Positions 34,333-42,847 of a DNA stretch of 49,730 bases are shown in pieces (position 1 is the first letter of the stretch; every line of letters begins with the position of its first letter). Under the pieces are notes generated by a model, which was not told where the DNA came from, made no database searches, and saw only the letters and a program-made list of their open reading frames with translations. Source of the stretch: CAYQJS01 sp964417895 (GTDB lineage: Bacteria; Chloroflexota; UBA6077; SHYK01). The position numbers were made by a program, and so were the translations under genes. The stretch spans positions 1-49,730 of the forward strand of contig CAYQJS010000043.1 in assembly GCA_964417895.1 (NCBI GenBank). Reading direction: 5' to 3'.

Positions 34333-36405
34333 CTAGCGAGCCAGCGCCAGGCAGTCCCACGGCAAGGCGACGACCACGCGCGTTCGGGCATCCTGGGTGC
34401 GCTCGGCCGTGAGCGTACCGCCGAGCACGGCTAGCATCGTCGAGTGGAGGGCCAGGCCCTGGCCGCTGCCCTCGCCGGACTCCGACGCCGCGTCCAGTCC
34501 GATGCCATCGTCCTCGATAGCGACCTCGAGGCCGTCCCGCCACAGAACCGACACCGTGAGATGGAGCGCGCGCCCCGGCTCGCCGTTGCGCCCGTAGCGC
34601 GCGGCGTTTCGGATCGCCTCGCGCGCGGCATAGAACATCACCTCCGAGGCCAGTTCTGGAACGGATTCGGTGCGCTCTCTCGCTTCTGGTTCGACGCGCC
34701 ACTCCACGGCATCGAACTGGCCGCTCAACTCTCCATCGAGGACGTGGCGCACCGCGCCGATGAGGCCCAGTCGCGACAATTCACGGGCGAGCGGCGGAGG
34801 CATGGACCGGACGAGGTCCGCGATCTCGCGGTGGGCACGCGCGATGAGCTCTGTAGCCTCTGATCGCTGCCCAGCGGTGTCCGCCTTCCCGTCTGGCGAG
34901 AGCAGGAGCATGGCCGTGTGCAGGAGGGGCAGCACCTCATCGTGTAGCGCTCGCCTTCCGCGGCGGTCGAGCAGCTGACTCTCCACCAGCCACTGGCGCT
35001 GCAGGGCCATGAGCCGCCGCGCCATCTCGCTGCTCGCCTGGGTGTCGATCAGTCGCTCGCTCGTGGCGCGAGCGATCTCGATCTCCTCCTGGGTGTAGAG
35101 GGCACCGTCCACTTTCTCGCCGAGCAGCAGCACGCCGATCAGGCCGCGCTCGCTCCAGAGTGGCACTGCGAGCACCGCCCCTCCGAAACGGAGTGGATCG
35201 AGGGGTGTGCTCATGGCCAGGGGTGACGGAAAGCTGGCCGCCAGCTCTCCAAGCTCCGGCCCCCCCGGACAGCGATCCTCGAGGCCCCTGGGATCGTGCG
35301 CATGGACCAGAGGCGGCCCCGCAAGCGGGGCCATGGGACCGAGCGCAGCGAGATATGCCACGCGCGCACCGAGCACGTCCTCGCACAAAGCCCGAAACGG
35401 CCGCTGGGCACCCCCGTTAGGGGAGGCGCCGTCCTCCATCAGCCGCTCGTAGAGGCGTTCGCTGGCGACGAACGGTCGGAGGCGCTCGATGCCACGCTCA
35501 TGCTCGGCATAGGATCGCCAGCTCAGGAGTGCGTAGAGCAGGGTAATGAGGCCCGTTGCAAGGAGGAGGTGGTAGACCGGATCGGTGGGCAGCCCGAGGC
35601 TCCACGCCGCGAGCGCGCCGAAACCGGATGCCAGAATGAGGCTGTTCCTCCAGGCTCGGTGGAGGCCACCGCGCGGCAACGTCTTTCCGGTGAAGATCTC
35701 GTATGAGACGATCGCCCGTCCCATGAGGACGGTGCTCGCGGCCAGGAGCGCGGACACGAGAACGTCGAGCTGCTTGAAGGTGGACGGCGCCGACGAGAAG
35801 GGTTGGCCGTAACCGACGCTTTCCACTGCAGAGGCGGCCCCAACCGCGGCAGCGAGGCTAGCGGCGAAAAGGACGAGGGAGGTGACTGCCAACCAGGGAC
35901 GCGCGCGACGCCGTGCGAGCTCACCCATGAAGCGTTGGGACGCGGCTGGCCTGTACAACGCCAACAGAGCGAGCCCGACGCAGACTCCGCTGTACCCCAC
36001 GTAGAGCGCCGGGATGGGTAGCGGCAGAGGAACGAGACGGAACGCCGGAGCCGCCACTCCCAGCAAACCGAGGCCGACCAACGCCAGCGTGTGGCCCGGG
36101 GAGCGGACCACGCCCGCATACCACGCCATGACGAGGTACCAGAGATATGGTGGGCTGATGAACGCGAGCCATCCAACGCGCGACCACAGCTCGCTCTGGG
36201 CATCGAAGGTAGCCACAGAGCGCCCCACGAATGCCGAGTGGGCTGCGAAGAACAGGCCGCCCAGCACGAGTCCGCCACCGGCCACCAGGCCGAGGGATTT
36301 CCGTTCAGCATTGAGCAACACGGTACAACCGAGCCAGAGGAGCGCGATGGTATTGAAGAACGAGATGGCGCGAATCGACCAGTCCAGGAGTGGCGGCAGC
36401 TCCAT
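34333..36405 (-). CDS. Membrane sensor histidine kinase (HisKA_3/NarX type)
   Basis: A 690-residue kinase. Residues 1 to about 300 hold eight or so hydrophobic segments, followed by a GAF-like domain (about 330-470). The dimerisation helix RRALHDEVLPLLHTAMLLL carries the phospho-accepting His in HDEVLP, and the HATPase domain has the N box AAREAIRNAARYG, G1 IEDDGIGLD and G2 GEGSGQGLAL. Start at ATG 36405, two bases after the regulator's stop, so it is coupled to the response regulator gene upstream. The ligand is unknown. Confidence 0.9.
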   Translation of the reverse strand: MELPPLLDWSIRAISFFNTIALLWLGCTVLLNAERKSLGLVAGGGLVLGGLFFAAHSAFVGRSVATFDAQSELWSRVGWLAFISPPYLWYLVMAWYAGVVRSPGHTLALVGLGLLGVAAPAFRLVPLPLPIPALYVGYSGVCVGLALLALYRPAASQRFMGELARRRARPWLAVTSLVLFAASLAAAVGAASAVESVGYGQPFSSAPSTFKQLDVLVSALLAASTVLMGRAIVSYEIFTGKTLPRGGLHRAWRNSLILASGFGALAAWSLGLPTDPVYHLLLATGLITLLYALLSWRSYAEHERGIERLRPFVASERLYERLMEDGASPNGGAQRPFRALCEDVLGARVAYLAALGPMAPLAGPPLVHAHDPRGLEDRCPGGPELGELAASFPSPLAMSTPLDPLRFGGAVLAVPLWSERGLIGVLLLGEKVDGALYTQEEIEIARATSERLIDTQASSEMARRLMALQRQWLVESQLLDRRGRRALHDEVLPLLHTAMLLLSPDGKADTAGQRSEATELIARAHREIADLVRSMPPPLARELSRLGLIGAVRHVLDGELSGQFDAVEWRVEPEARERTESVPELASEVMFYAAREAIRNAARYGRNGEPGRALHLTVSVLWRDGLEVAIEDDGIGLDAASESGEGSGQGLALHSTMLAVLGGTLTAERTQDARTRVVVALPWDCLALAR

Positions 36406-36407
36406 GA

Positions 36408-37169
36408 TCAGGCGCGTCCTCTGAGAGGAGGCTCGTACCGGACCCATTCGTCGCGCCCGTCCAGCACAAAGGGCCGACCCTGGTTGTCCCATCGAATGAG
36501 CCGGCCCTCGCGTACGATGAGCGCCGCTCGGGTCCGAGCGACCTTCTCGTCCGTCGTAGTGTCGCTCAGGCCCCAGGCCGCATAGATCTGGCCGTTGGTT
36601 CGGCTGATGGTCCGCTTGTCCCGAAATCCCATGCGAGCGCGGATCTGCTCGTTCGTCAGACCTTCGGCCAGCATGCGGGCGACCGCCTGCTCGTTAGGCT
36701 CGAGCAGGGCCATCGGCGATTGCTCGTCCTTCTGGCGCACCTCCTGGACGCGTGATTCAACCTCCGGGTCGATGAAGCTGCGACCCGCTACGGCGTCATG
36801 CAGAAGCGGCGTGATGCAGCTCGGCATAAGGTAGTTGGACTTCCGTACGTACGCGTAATGACTCAGGATCCCTGCCTGACGGAAAGCGCGGTAATACGCA
36901 TCGTCGTCCTGGATCGAATAGAAGACGACTGGCAAACGAGGGAACTCTCGGCGAATGGCCACGGCGGCCTCGATGCCGTTCATGTCGCCGTCCAGTTGCA
37001 CGTCCATCAAGATCGCGTCGGGGCGACGGGCCAGGGAGCGCGCCAGGGCTTCCTCGCCCGATCCACATGCGCCCACGACCCGCGCCTCGCCAGTGGCCTC
37101 GAGGCCCGCGGCGAGGGCGGCTCGGAGCCGTTCGTTGTCCTCGACGAGAAGCAGCGCGAGCATGGTCAT
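36408..37169 (-). CDS. Response regulator with REC domain and HTH output
   Basis: A 253-residue regulator from ATG 37169. The receiver domain (1-125) has acidic Glu10/Asp11 in VEDNE, the phosphorylation Asp56 in ILMDVQLDG and the conserved Ser/Thr-Lys side in VFYSIQDDD and RKSNYL. The C-terminal half has a LuxR/GerE-like helix-turn-helix: EPNEQAVARMLAEGLTNEQI, then RMGFRDKRTISRTNGQIYAAW. Cognate partner of the kinase starting two bases downstream. The 235 bases before the uppS start on the other strand hold both promoters. Confidence 0.88.
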   Translation of the reverse strand: MTMLALLLVEDNERLRAALAAGLEATGEARVVGACGSGEEALARSLARRPDAILMDVQLDGDMNGIEAAVAIRREFPRLPVVFYSIQDDDAYYRAFRQAGILSHYAYVRKSNYLMPSCITPLLHDAVAGRSFIDPEVESRVQEVRQKDEQSPMALLEPNEQAVARMLAEGLTNEQIRARMGFRDKRTISRTNGQIYAAWGLSDTTTDEKVARTRAALIVREGRLIRWDNQGRPFVLDGRDEWVRYEPPLRGRA

Positions 37170-37404
37170 TGCTCTGGGTCTGTGACTGGATTGTGTGCGG
37201 TGGCGAGGCCAGCGCACAAGGTTTGCGCCCGGGGAGTATCCAGCACGCTAGGGTCGGAGTGGCCAGCCCGTCAAGCACCCGGGTGCATCGGAAGGCGTTC
37301 TCAAACGGTCGCGGCCGAGGAGGGGCCTGTTTCACACTACAGCACACGGGGCAGGCGGATGGAATGAGGAAGCCGCTGGATCGAGTGGGGAGCAAGGTGA
37401 TGCG

Positions 37405-38142
37405 ATGGAGACGCCGGTGACTGAGGCCGTTCCCCGCCACGTCGGCATCATCATGGATGGCAACGGCCGTTGGGCAGCCGCCCGCTGCCAGCCGCTCATG
37501 AGCGGGCACCTGGCGGGCGCCGAGAATATTCGGGGGGTTCTGGCCCGGGCCGCGGAGCGCGGCGTGGAGTATCTGACGCTGTACGCGTTTTCTACTGAGA
37601 ACTGGGCGCGGCCCGCGGGCGAAGTGCAGGGCCTGATGTTGCTGCTCGAGGAGTTCATCGACCGCGAACTGCTGGCCCTGCACCGAGGGGGCGTCCGCAT
37701 CCGACACCTGGGCGATGCCGGTGCCCTTCCGGGTCCACTCAAGGGTCGGATCGACGCAGCGGTTCGCCTCACCCGAGCCAACAGCCGGCTCACGCTGGCG
37801 GTGGCTTTTAACTACGTTGGGCGCGCGGACATCGTCGCCGCCGTACGGGCGGTCGTCGCCGAGGGCGTCCCCGCGGAGAAGGTGGACGAGGCGCTCGTGG
37901 CGGAGCGGCTATCGACCCGCGGCATGCCAGACCCCGACCTGATCATCCGTACCGGGGGTGAGTGGCGTCTCTCGAATTTCATGATCTGGCAGGCCGCCTA
38001 CAGCGAGCTGTGGACAACACCCGTGCTGTGGCCGGACTTCGGACCGGACGACTTCGATATGGCGCTCGCGGAGTATGCGCGGCGAGATCGCCGCTTCGGC
38101 GGTCGCGGGCAGCCCCCAGCCGTGCTCGATTCGGCCAGCTAG
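37405..38142 (+). CDS. uppS: Isoprenyl transferase (undecaprenyl diphosphate synthase)
   Basis: A 245-residue cis-prenyltransferase making the C55 lipid carrier for cell-wall sugars. The catalytic block HVGIIMDGNGRWA has the Asp and Arg, FSTENWARP is the hydrophobic tunnel motif, and RTGGEWRLSNFMIWQAAYSE is the C-terminal diphosphate-binding motif (usually RTSGEQRLSNFL). The variant GGEW for SGEQ is unusual. It ends in a TAG that overlaps the stop of the fragment at 38139. Confidence 0.95.
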   Translation: METPVTEAVPRHVGIIMDGNGRWAAARCQPLMSGHLAGAENIRGVLARAAERGVEYLTLYAFSTENWARPAGEVQGLMLLLEEFIDRELLALHRGGVRIRHLGDAGALPGPLKGRIDAAVRLTRANSRLTLAVAFNYVGRADIVAAVRAVVAEGVPAEKVDEALVAERLSTRGMPDPDLIIRTGGEWRLSNFMIWQAAYSELWTTPVLWPDFGPDDFDMALAEYARRDRRFGGRGQPPAVLDSAS

Positions 38143-38325
38143 CTGACGCGCGCCCCGAAATCCTCGTAGCTCAGCTTGGCCGTCGGGTAGGTGATCGGGC
38201 TGTGCGACATGCCGAGGGCGACGCACATCTCGGCGAAGCGGATGCCGATGGACTTGGTGTTCAGCACCGGGATGCCGACCTCGCGCTCCAGGTCAGCCGG
38301 CGACACGACGTAGGTTTCGAACCTT
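38139..38325 (-). pseudogene. Asp/Glu racemase (maleate isomerase-like) C-terminal fragment
   Basis: About 60 residues in frame to the stop at 38139 read FETYVVSPADLEREVGIPV, then NTKSIGIRFAEMCVALGMSH and SPITYPTAKLSYEDFG. This is the C-terminal end of Asp/Glu/hydantoin racemase or arylmalonate decarboxylase-like proteins. The frame upstream is antisense or out of frame with the amidohydrolase remnant, so the N-terminal part with the first catalytic Cys is missing. The Cys in AEMCV may be the second catalytic residue. Confidence 0.65.
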
Positions 38326-38341
38326 GAACTCGGAACTCGGC

Positions 38342-39154
38342 CTAGTCCAGGTCTAGGCCGTAGAGCTCGATAGCGTTGTCTCGACAGATCTTGCGCTTCA
38401 CGCCAGGATCGATGCCCTGGAAATTCCGGTCCACAGTGTGCCGAGAGTGCGGCCACGTTGTGATCCCATGCGGGAAATCGTTGGCCCACAGGTAGTTGTT
38501 TTCCCCGAAGACCGGGGTCGTGAGGATGCCAGCCCGATCGTCCTGGAAGGTGAAGAAGAGGTTCCGCTTCATGTACTCGCTGGGAGGCGATTCGTTGACG
38601 TTGCGCTCCGCGTCGTAGGTAGAGCCGCGGCCCCACTCGAAGTCGGCGAGCTGGAATACGTGGCCGACCCACCCGACGTCGAACTCGGCGCATACCATTT
38701 TGAGGTTGGGGTGGCGGTCGAACACACCCGAGAAGATCAGGTTCCCCATGAAGCGCTGCGCAGGCGCCTGCCGCGATGCGAGGCCGAGGCTCATCGTTCG
38801 GGGGTCCTGGGTGCGCGGCCCCTCGAAGTGTGTGCGCTGCTCGCCCTGGGTGGTGCTCGTGTGGACGTTGAGAACGATGCCCGTCTCCTCTGCCGCCGCC
38901 CACAAGGGCTCGTAGTACGGGTCGTAGTAACCGCTGTTGCTGATCCCGGTGGGAATCTGCGCTCCCTTGAAGCCCAACCTGGCGTACTCGTAGACGTCCT
39001 GCCCGGTCTTGTCCATATCGAGGATGCTGAGCAAAGGCACGCCGACGCGAAGACCGCCTTCTCCAGGTCGTCGGCGCCGTAGCCGCGACTCGGCTCCTGG
39101 GTTTGGGACGGTACAATGGGCGAGTACTCGTCGACCGCGCTTCCTCGGCGGCAT
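38342..39154 (-). pseudogene. Amidohydrolase 2 family remnant lacking its N-terminus
   Basis: From about 39050 leftwards the frame is a good amidohydrolase: VGVPLLSILDMDKTGQDVYE, LGFKGAQIPTG, IVLNVHTSTT, HPNLKMVCAEFDVGW, and the metal Asp in WANDFPHGITTWP. The first roughly 100 residues, with the DxH motif, are absent; the text upstream (RGRRVLAHCTVPNPGAE) is not family sequence. A neighbouring frame contains EPSRGYGADDLEKAVFASA, so a frameshift or rearrangement near 39050 is likely. Similar to the intact enzymes at 97 and 11051. Its stop is close to the racemase fragment, so the two may have been one operon. Confidence 0.72.
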
Positions 39155-39259
39155 TTCTTGTCGTGAGGGCCCAGCCTAGATGTATTCCAGAACGGCCCGA
39201 TGTGTCTCATCCTGACTGCCGTGGCTCGTGGCAGTTACGAATGACCCCGGAGATGAACC

Positions 39260-40033
39260 GTGCGAGGTGACGACCTACGGGAGCTAGCGCGCTACTGCCT
39301 GGAGGAGTGTCGGCCTTGTGAGGACTGCTGCGACTGCTCCTCGCTAGCGGCCTCGCAAGGCCAACACCTCCGGCGCTGGGCCTGGGGGCTCACTGCATTT
39401 ACTATTGTCTGGAACGCCTTGGAGGCAGTGGTCGCGATCTCCAGCGGTTTTTTGGCGGGCTCGATCGCGCTGATCGGGTTCGGTTTGGATTCGGTTGTGG
39501 AGGTCAGCAGCGCGCTCGTGATCGTCTGGCTGCTATTGCGCCAGCGCGCTGATGCGGAAGCCAACGAGCAGTTCGAGCGTCGAGCGGTGCGGCTCATTGC
39601 GTTGAGCTTTTTTGGCATAGCGGTCTATGTGACAGACCACTCGGTGGGCAAGCTGTTTGGAGCGAGTGAGGCACCCCAGTACACCCCGGTCGGACTCGCC
39701 CTCCTGGCCCTGTCGCTGGTGGTCATGCCGGCGCTCATTTGGGTGAAGCGTCGGGTCGCAAGCGGGCTGGGATCCGTGGCGCTGCGGGCAGACGCCGGTG
39801 AGACCCAGGTCTGTACGTACCTCTCTGCGGTCGTTCTGCTTGGCGTGGCCACAAATGGGATGTGGGGCTGGTGGTGGATGGACTCCGTTGCCGGGCTTGT
39901 CGTGGCAGGCCTGGCGCTCCGTGAAGGTCGAGAGGCTTGGACGCACGGGGACCTTTGTCAGACAACCAGCTTCACCCAGGGCCAACTGGCTTCCTGTGCT
40001 CCGGCCTGCTGCCCCGCGTGTCCCGCGGTCTAA
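39260..40033 (+). CDS. Cation-efflux-like membrane protein with Cys-rich ends
   Basis: A 257-residue protein from GTG 39260 with GGAG nine bases upstream. Six hydrophobic segments of the CDF/cation-efflux type occupy residues about 38-225; IALIGFGLDSVVEVSSALVI has the family GxxxDSxxE motif in TM2, with a second Asp in ALRADAGET, and the block ends GWWWMDSVAGLVVAGLAL. The usual cytoplasmic C-terminal domain is missing. Instead, both ends are Cys-rich: CLEECRPCEDCCDC at the N-terminus and CAPACCPACP at the end. This suggests binding of a soft metal. A broken paralogue lies at 42425-42625. Confidence 0.82.
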   Translation: MRGDDLRELARYCLEECRPCEDCCDCSSLAASQGQHLRRWAWGLTAFTIVWNALEAVVAISSGFLAGSIALIGFGLDSVVEVSSALVIVWLLLRQRADAEANEQFERRAVRLIALSFFGIAVYVTDHSVGKLFGASEAPQYTPVGLALLALSLVVMPALIWVKRRVASGLGSVALRADAGETQVCTYLSAVVLLGVATNGMWGWWWMDSVAGLVVAGLALREGREAWTHGDLCQTTSFTQGQLASCAPACCPACPAV

Positions 40034-40219
40034 ATGCCTGGCCACCCCCTCGCGCATCCGAGCTGCCCGCGCGCGGCTATCTCCGCAGCATTAATCGGAT
40101 CGGGTGCAGTTCGTCGCGCGGGAGCCCACCGCGAATGCCTCATTCCAACACAGAGCCGCGTGAAGGGTTAGGCCTCATCCTCCACGCCGCCGAGTAACCG
40201 GGTGTGCGCTGGGTGTCAG

Positions 40220-41122
40220 TTAGAGCGCGTGCTCGCCTGCCAGCACGCATGGATAATCGGGGTCGCCCTGCTCCAGTTGGATCGTCACATGGTCGATCTC
40301 GAAATGCTCGTGCAGTTCCTCGCCCATGCGAGCGAGGAGTGCATCGTCGGTGCTTGCGGCGCTGGTCACGAGGTGCGCGGTGAGAGCCGTCTCCGTCGTG
40401 CTCATTCCCCATACGTGCAGGTCGTGGACCCCGTTAACGCCCGGCACGCTGAGGAGGTAGCTGCGCAAAGCGGCGGGATCGATTCCCACCGGGATTGCGT
40501 CCAGAGCCAGATTCAGGGAGTCACGCAGCAGACCCCAGGTGCCTAGAAGGACGACCACACCTATGGCGAGGCTGACGGCGGGGTCAAGCCAAAGCCACCC
40601 TGTAGCCAGAATAGCGACCCCCACCACTGCAACTCCCAGCGACACGCCCGCGTCGGATGCCATGTGAAGGAAGGCACCTCGCAGGTTGACGTCGTGCTTG
40701 CGGCCCGAGAGGAACATCATTGCGGTGACGCCGTTGACCACCACGCCGACCGCGGCGACGAGGATCACCGTCCATCCCTCGACTGGCGCCGGCTCGCTGA
40801 AGCGTCGAATGGCCTCCCACGTAACTCCCCCGATAACGAACAGGAGCGCAAGAGCGTTCGCCAGCGCTGCGAGGATCGACGAGCGCCGCATCCCATATGT
40901 GCGTCGCGGTGTCGGTTGGCGCCGCCCTAGCATCGTCGCGCCCCACGCGCTAACCAATGCAAGCACGTCGCTCAAGTTGTGGCTTGCGTCCGCTACGAGC
41001 CCCAGCGATCCGGCAAGGAGGCCGAACCACACCTCCACGACGACAAAGATGGCATTGAGCGTTAGGCCGACGGCGAAGGCACGATCATAGTTCGCTGGTA
41101 CGTGATTGTGGTCGTGTGCCAT
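40220..41122 (-). CDS. Cation diffusion facilitator transporter (CzcD/ZitB-like)
   Basis: A 300-residue CDF antiporter for Zn2+ or similar metals. Start ATG 41122 (MAHDHNHVPANYDRAF), not 41437. TM2 has GLVADASHNLSDVLALVSAW with the HxxxD metal site, TM5 has LHMASDAGVSLGV with the second site, and the C-terminal domain is GVHDLHVWGMSTTETALTAH. The N-terminus has an HDHNH metal-binding segment. It is divergent from the ArsR/SmtB-type gene (159-base gap), the classic layout of a metal-sensor/efflux pair. Confidence 0.93.
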   Translation of the reverse strand: MAHDHNHVPANYDRAFAVGLTLNAIFVVVEVWFGLLAGSLGLVADASHNLSDVLALVSAWGATMLGRRQPTPRRTYGMRRSSILAALANALALLFVIGGVTWEAIRRFSEPAPVEGWTVILVAAVGVVVNGVTAMMFLSGRKHDVNLRGAFLHMASDAGVSLGVAVVGVAILATGWLWLDPAVSLAIGVVVLLGTWGLLRDSLNLALDAIPVGIDPAALRSYLLSVPGVNGVHDLHVWGMSTTETALTAHLVTSAASTDDALLARMGEELHEHFEIDHVTIQLEQGDPDYPCVLAGEHAL

Positions 41123-41251
41123 AAACTTGATTGCGCCTCTTCTGAGGACTAGCACAACATCTGCGGTAGGCTTTAGGGTTGAATCACGGAGGGACTGAAT
41201 AGCCAGCCTTCGCCGTCGAGTCGGGACGAGACGATCAGCATCGTACCGAGA

Positions 41252-41269
41252 ATTGCGTTCTTGCGCAAT
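41252..41269. promoter_or_regulatory. Candidate ArsR/SmtB operator palindrome
   Basis: ATTGCG (41252-41257) and CGCAAT (41264-41269) form an inverted repeat with a 6-base spacer in the region between the divergent CDF and ArsR genes. A further half-site ATTGCG occurs near the CDF start (about 41130). Position and symmetry fit repressor binding; the sequence is not a known consensus I can match. Confidence 0.35.
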
Positions 41270-41281
41270 AGGGAAAACTCG

Positions 41282-41641
41282 GTGAGTCTCGCATCGCATG
41301 GCGTCGCTGCTCCCCACGGCGCGCAGTCCGGGTCTCGGGACCGCCTCCTGCCAATGCAGCTTGCTGCCGAGATGGCCGATCTCTTCCGCGCGTTGGCGGA
41401 CGCGAACCGTACGAGGATTGTCTACGCGCTCGTGCACGAAGACATGACGACCTCCGGGCTGGCGGCCATGCTCGGCCTCAACGCGCCCGCCGTATCACAG
41501 CACCTGCGCACATTGAGAGAGCTTCGCATCGTAAAGCGGCGGCGAGCGGGGCAACTGGTCCTTTACTCGCTGGATGACGAGCACATTCGGCTGCTCATCA
41601 CGCTGACCCTCACCCACTTAAGCGAGGCACAGGCTCACTGA
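41282..41641 (+). CDS. ArsR/SmtB family metal-sensing repressor
   Basis: A 119-residue winged-helix repressor. The recognition helix region is GLNAPAVSQHLRTLRELRIV and the wing RRRAGQLVLYSLDD. The C-terminal alpha5 helix reads DEHIRLLITLTLTHLSE: Asp-x-His, then His 11 residues later and Glu 3 after that, the exact spacing of the SmtB/CzrA alpha5 zinc site (Asp104, His106, His117, Glu120). The alpha3 ELCV(C/G)D motif is absent, so arsenic or cadmium sensing is unlikely. GTG 41282 is chosen because TTG 41261 lies inside the candidate operator; ATG 41354 is another option. Confidence 0.88.
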   Translation: MSLASHGVAAPHGAQSGSRDRLLPMQLAAEMADLFRALADANRTRIVYALVHEDMTTSGLAAMLGLNAPAVSQHLRTLRELRIVKRRRAGQLVLYSLDDEHIRLLITLTLTHLSEAQAH

Positions 41642-42000
41642 GCACACCGGCCGCGAAGGCCGCGGACGATCACCCACAACAGCAACCGCGCCTCTGATTG
41701 CGCCCCAGCTGCCGGCGCGCCCGACTCCGAAAGCGAGAGTCAGCGTTGCCTTGTGAGAGGCATTGGTGGCCTCGTCGCTACCGCGTCATCTGTCGCGATA
41801 GGCTGCGCCCGGGATAGGGGTGCGAGGCAGTTCCTGAAGGTCCTAAGGGACGAAGCGCTGGGCTAGATACCTCATAGCCGACGCCTTGGGCTGCTGCTGC
41901 AGGCTGGAACCAAAAGGCGAGCGAAGGTGATGGGGAGCAATGGTCCGTAAGACTCCCGCTACCGATGTTGGGGGGTTAGGGCCCAAACGCCATCGAGCAA
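41642..42000. other. Gene-free stretch
   Basis: About 360 bases between the end of arsR and the stop of the sodC remnant. A GC-rich near-palindrome (GGCCGCGAAGGCCGCGG) starts 10 bases after the arsR stop and may terminate transcription. I found no plausible protein frame or RNA gene. Confidence 0.45.
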
Positions 42001-42412
42001 TCACGGGACAACAATCGACCCGCAAGCAACCCGCTCCCCTCTTAGCCCGTCGGGCTCCGTCATCTGGTCATCTGAAGCTGCGTGAATCGCCAGCGCACTG
42101 CCATCTCTGTCGAACAAGGACAGCGGGTGTCACCAGGGGACTGGTTGTTTCGTAGCGGGCAGTACCGTCGGCACTGACGAGAAGAAAGGGCAAGTCGCCC
42201 GCGTGCGGGCCATTGGGGTTCATTAGGCCATGCTGGCGCTGCCCTGGGTTGAAGTGTGCCTCGGTGGTTTGGAAGTCGGGCCGGGCGCAACGACTGCGTG
42301 TATGAATGTGAATGCCATGCTCGCCCGGCTGCAGCCGCGCAGCTCCACCTCGACGTGGACCCCTCGCTGCGTTTCTGTCAGCGTGGCTACACCGACGACC
42401 TGGCCGCTGCTA
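42001..42412 (-). pseudogene. sodC: Cu/Zn superoxide dismutase remnant (frameshifted)
   Basis: Reading leftwards in shifting frames gives VVGVATLTETQRGVHVEVEL, then (shift) LQPGEHGIHIHTRSRC and DFQTTEAHFNPGQRQHGLMN, PNGPHAGDLPFLLVSADGTA, ETTSPLVTP, then (shift) LFDRDGSALAIHAASDD and GERVACGSIVVP-stop. These are SodC landmarks: GEHGIHIH copper ligands, HAGDLP, and the final disulphide Cys. At least two frameshifts interrupt it and the signal peptide is missing. Overlapping single-frame ORFs here are artefacts. Confidence 0.85.
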
Positions 42413-42424
42413 TCAGGTTGCCGG

Positions 42425-42625
42425 ACGCTGAGGTCGGCCGTCTGGTAGCGATCGCCGTTTGCCCATGCGCGCGTGTCTCTGACGTAGCGGCAGGCCGGCT
42501 GCGGCCAATTCGGCCAGCGGGTTCATCCACCACCGGCCCCAGAGTCCGTTCGTCGCCAAGCCCAGAAGCACTAATAAAGAGAGGATAGAGAGCGACCGCA
42601 GCGTCAGTTTGCGGAGGAACTGTAG
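42425..42625 (-). pseudogene. Cation-efflux protein fragment (paralogue of the gene at 39260)
   Basis: Text in the leftward frame reads LSLLVLLGLATNGLWGRWWM and NPLAELAAAGLPLRQ, closely matching VVLLGVATNGMWGWWWM and GLVVAGLALREG of the protein at 39260-40033. After a frameshift, RAWANGDRYQTAD matches its REAWTHGDLCQTT. Only the last third remains, and the end runs into the sodC remnant. The 220 bases from here to 42847 show no gene. Confidence 0.75.
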
Positions 42626-42847
42626 GTGTACCCCACCTCTGTGTACTGGAGCCTGTCCCAATCACATCCAGTCGACGGTTGAGGGTCCCGAAGACTTGGC
42701 CGCCATTTCTAAGGTCAACATTGGGGGTCAACGCCGGACGCCAGCCGAGCTTGCTTTTCGCGTCGCCTAGTCAAGCACCCGGCCTCTCTTGACGTCTTCC
42801 CGGGCCTCGACTACCGCCGCAGGTTCCTCGCCGATCTGGGTAGTGGG

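Noticed and set aside
42660..42780. Leftward text LGDAKSKLGWRPALT resembling the end of a GDP-mannose dehydratase-like protein
   Set aside because: Only about 15 residues match and no further family sequence follows; too short to call.
42770..42847. Leftward text IGEEPAAVVEAREDVKRGRVLD after the DUF1232 stop, antitoxin-like
   Set aside because: Only about 22 codons, no start and no toxin partner; cannot be told from chance.
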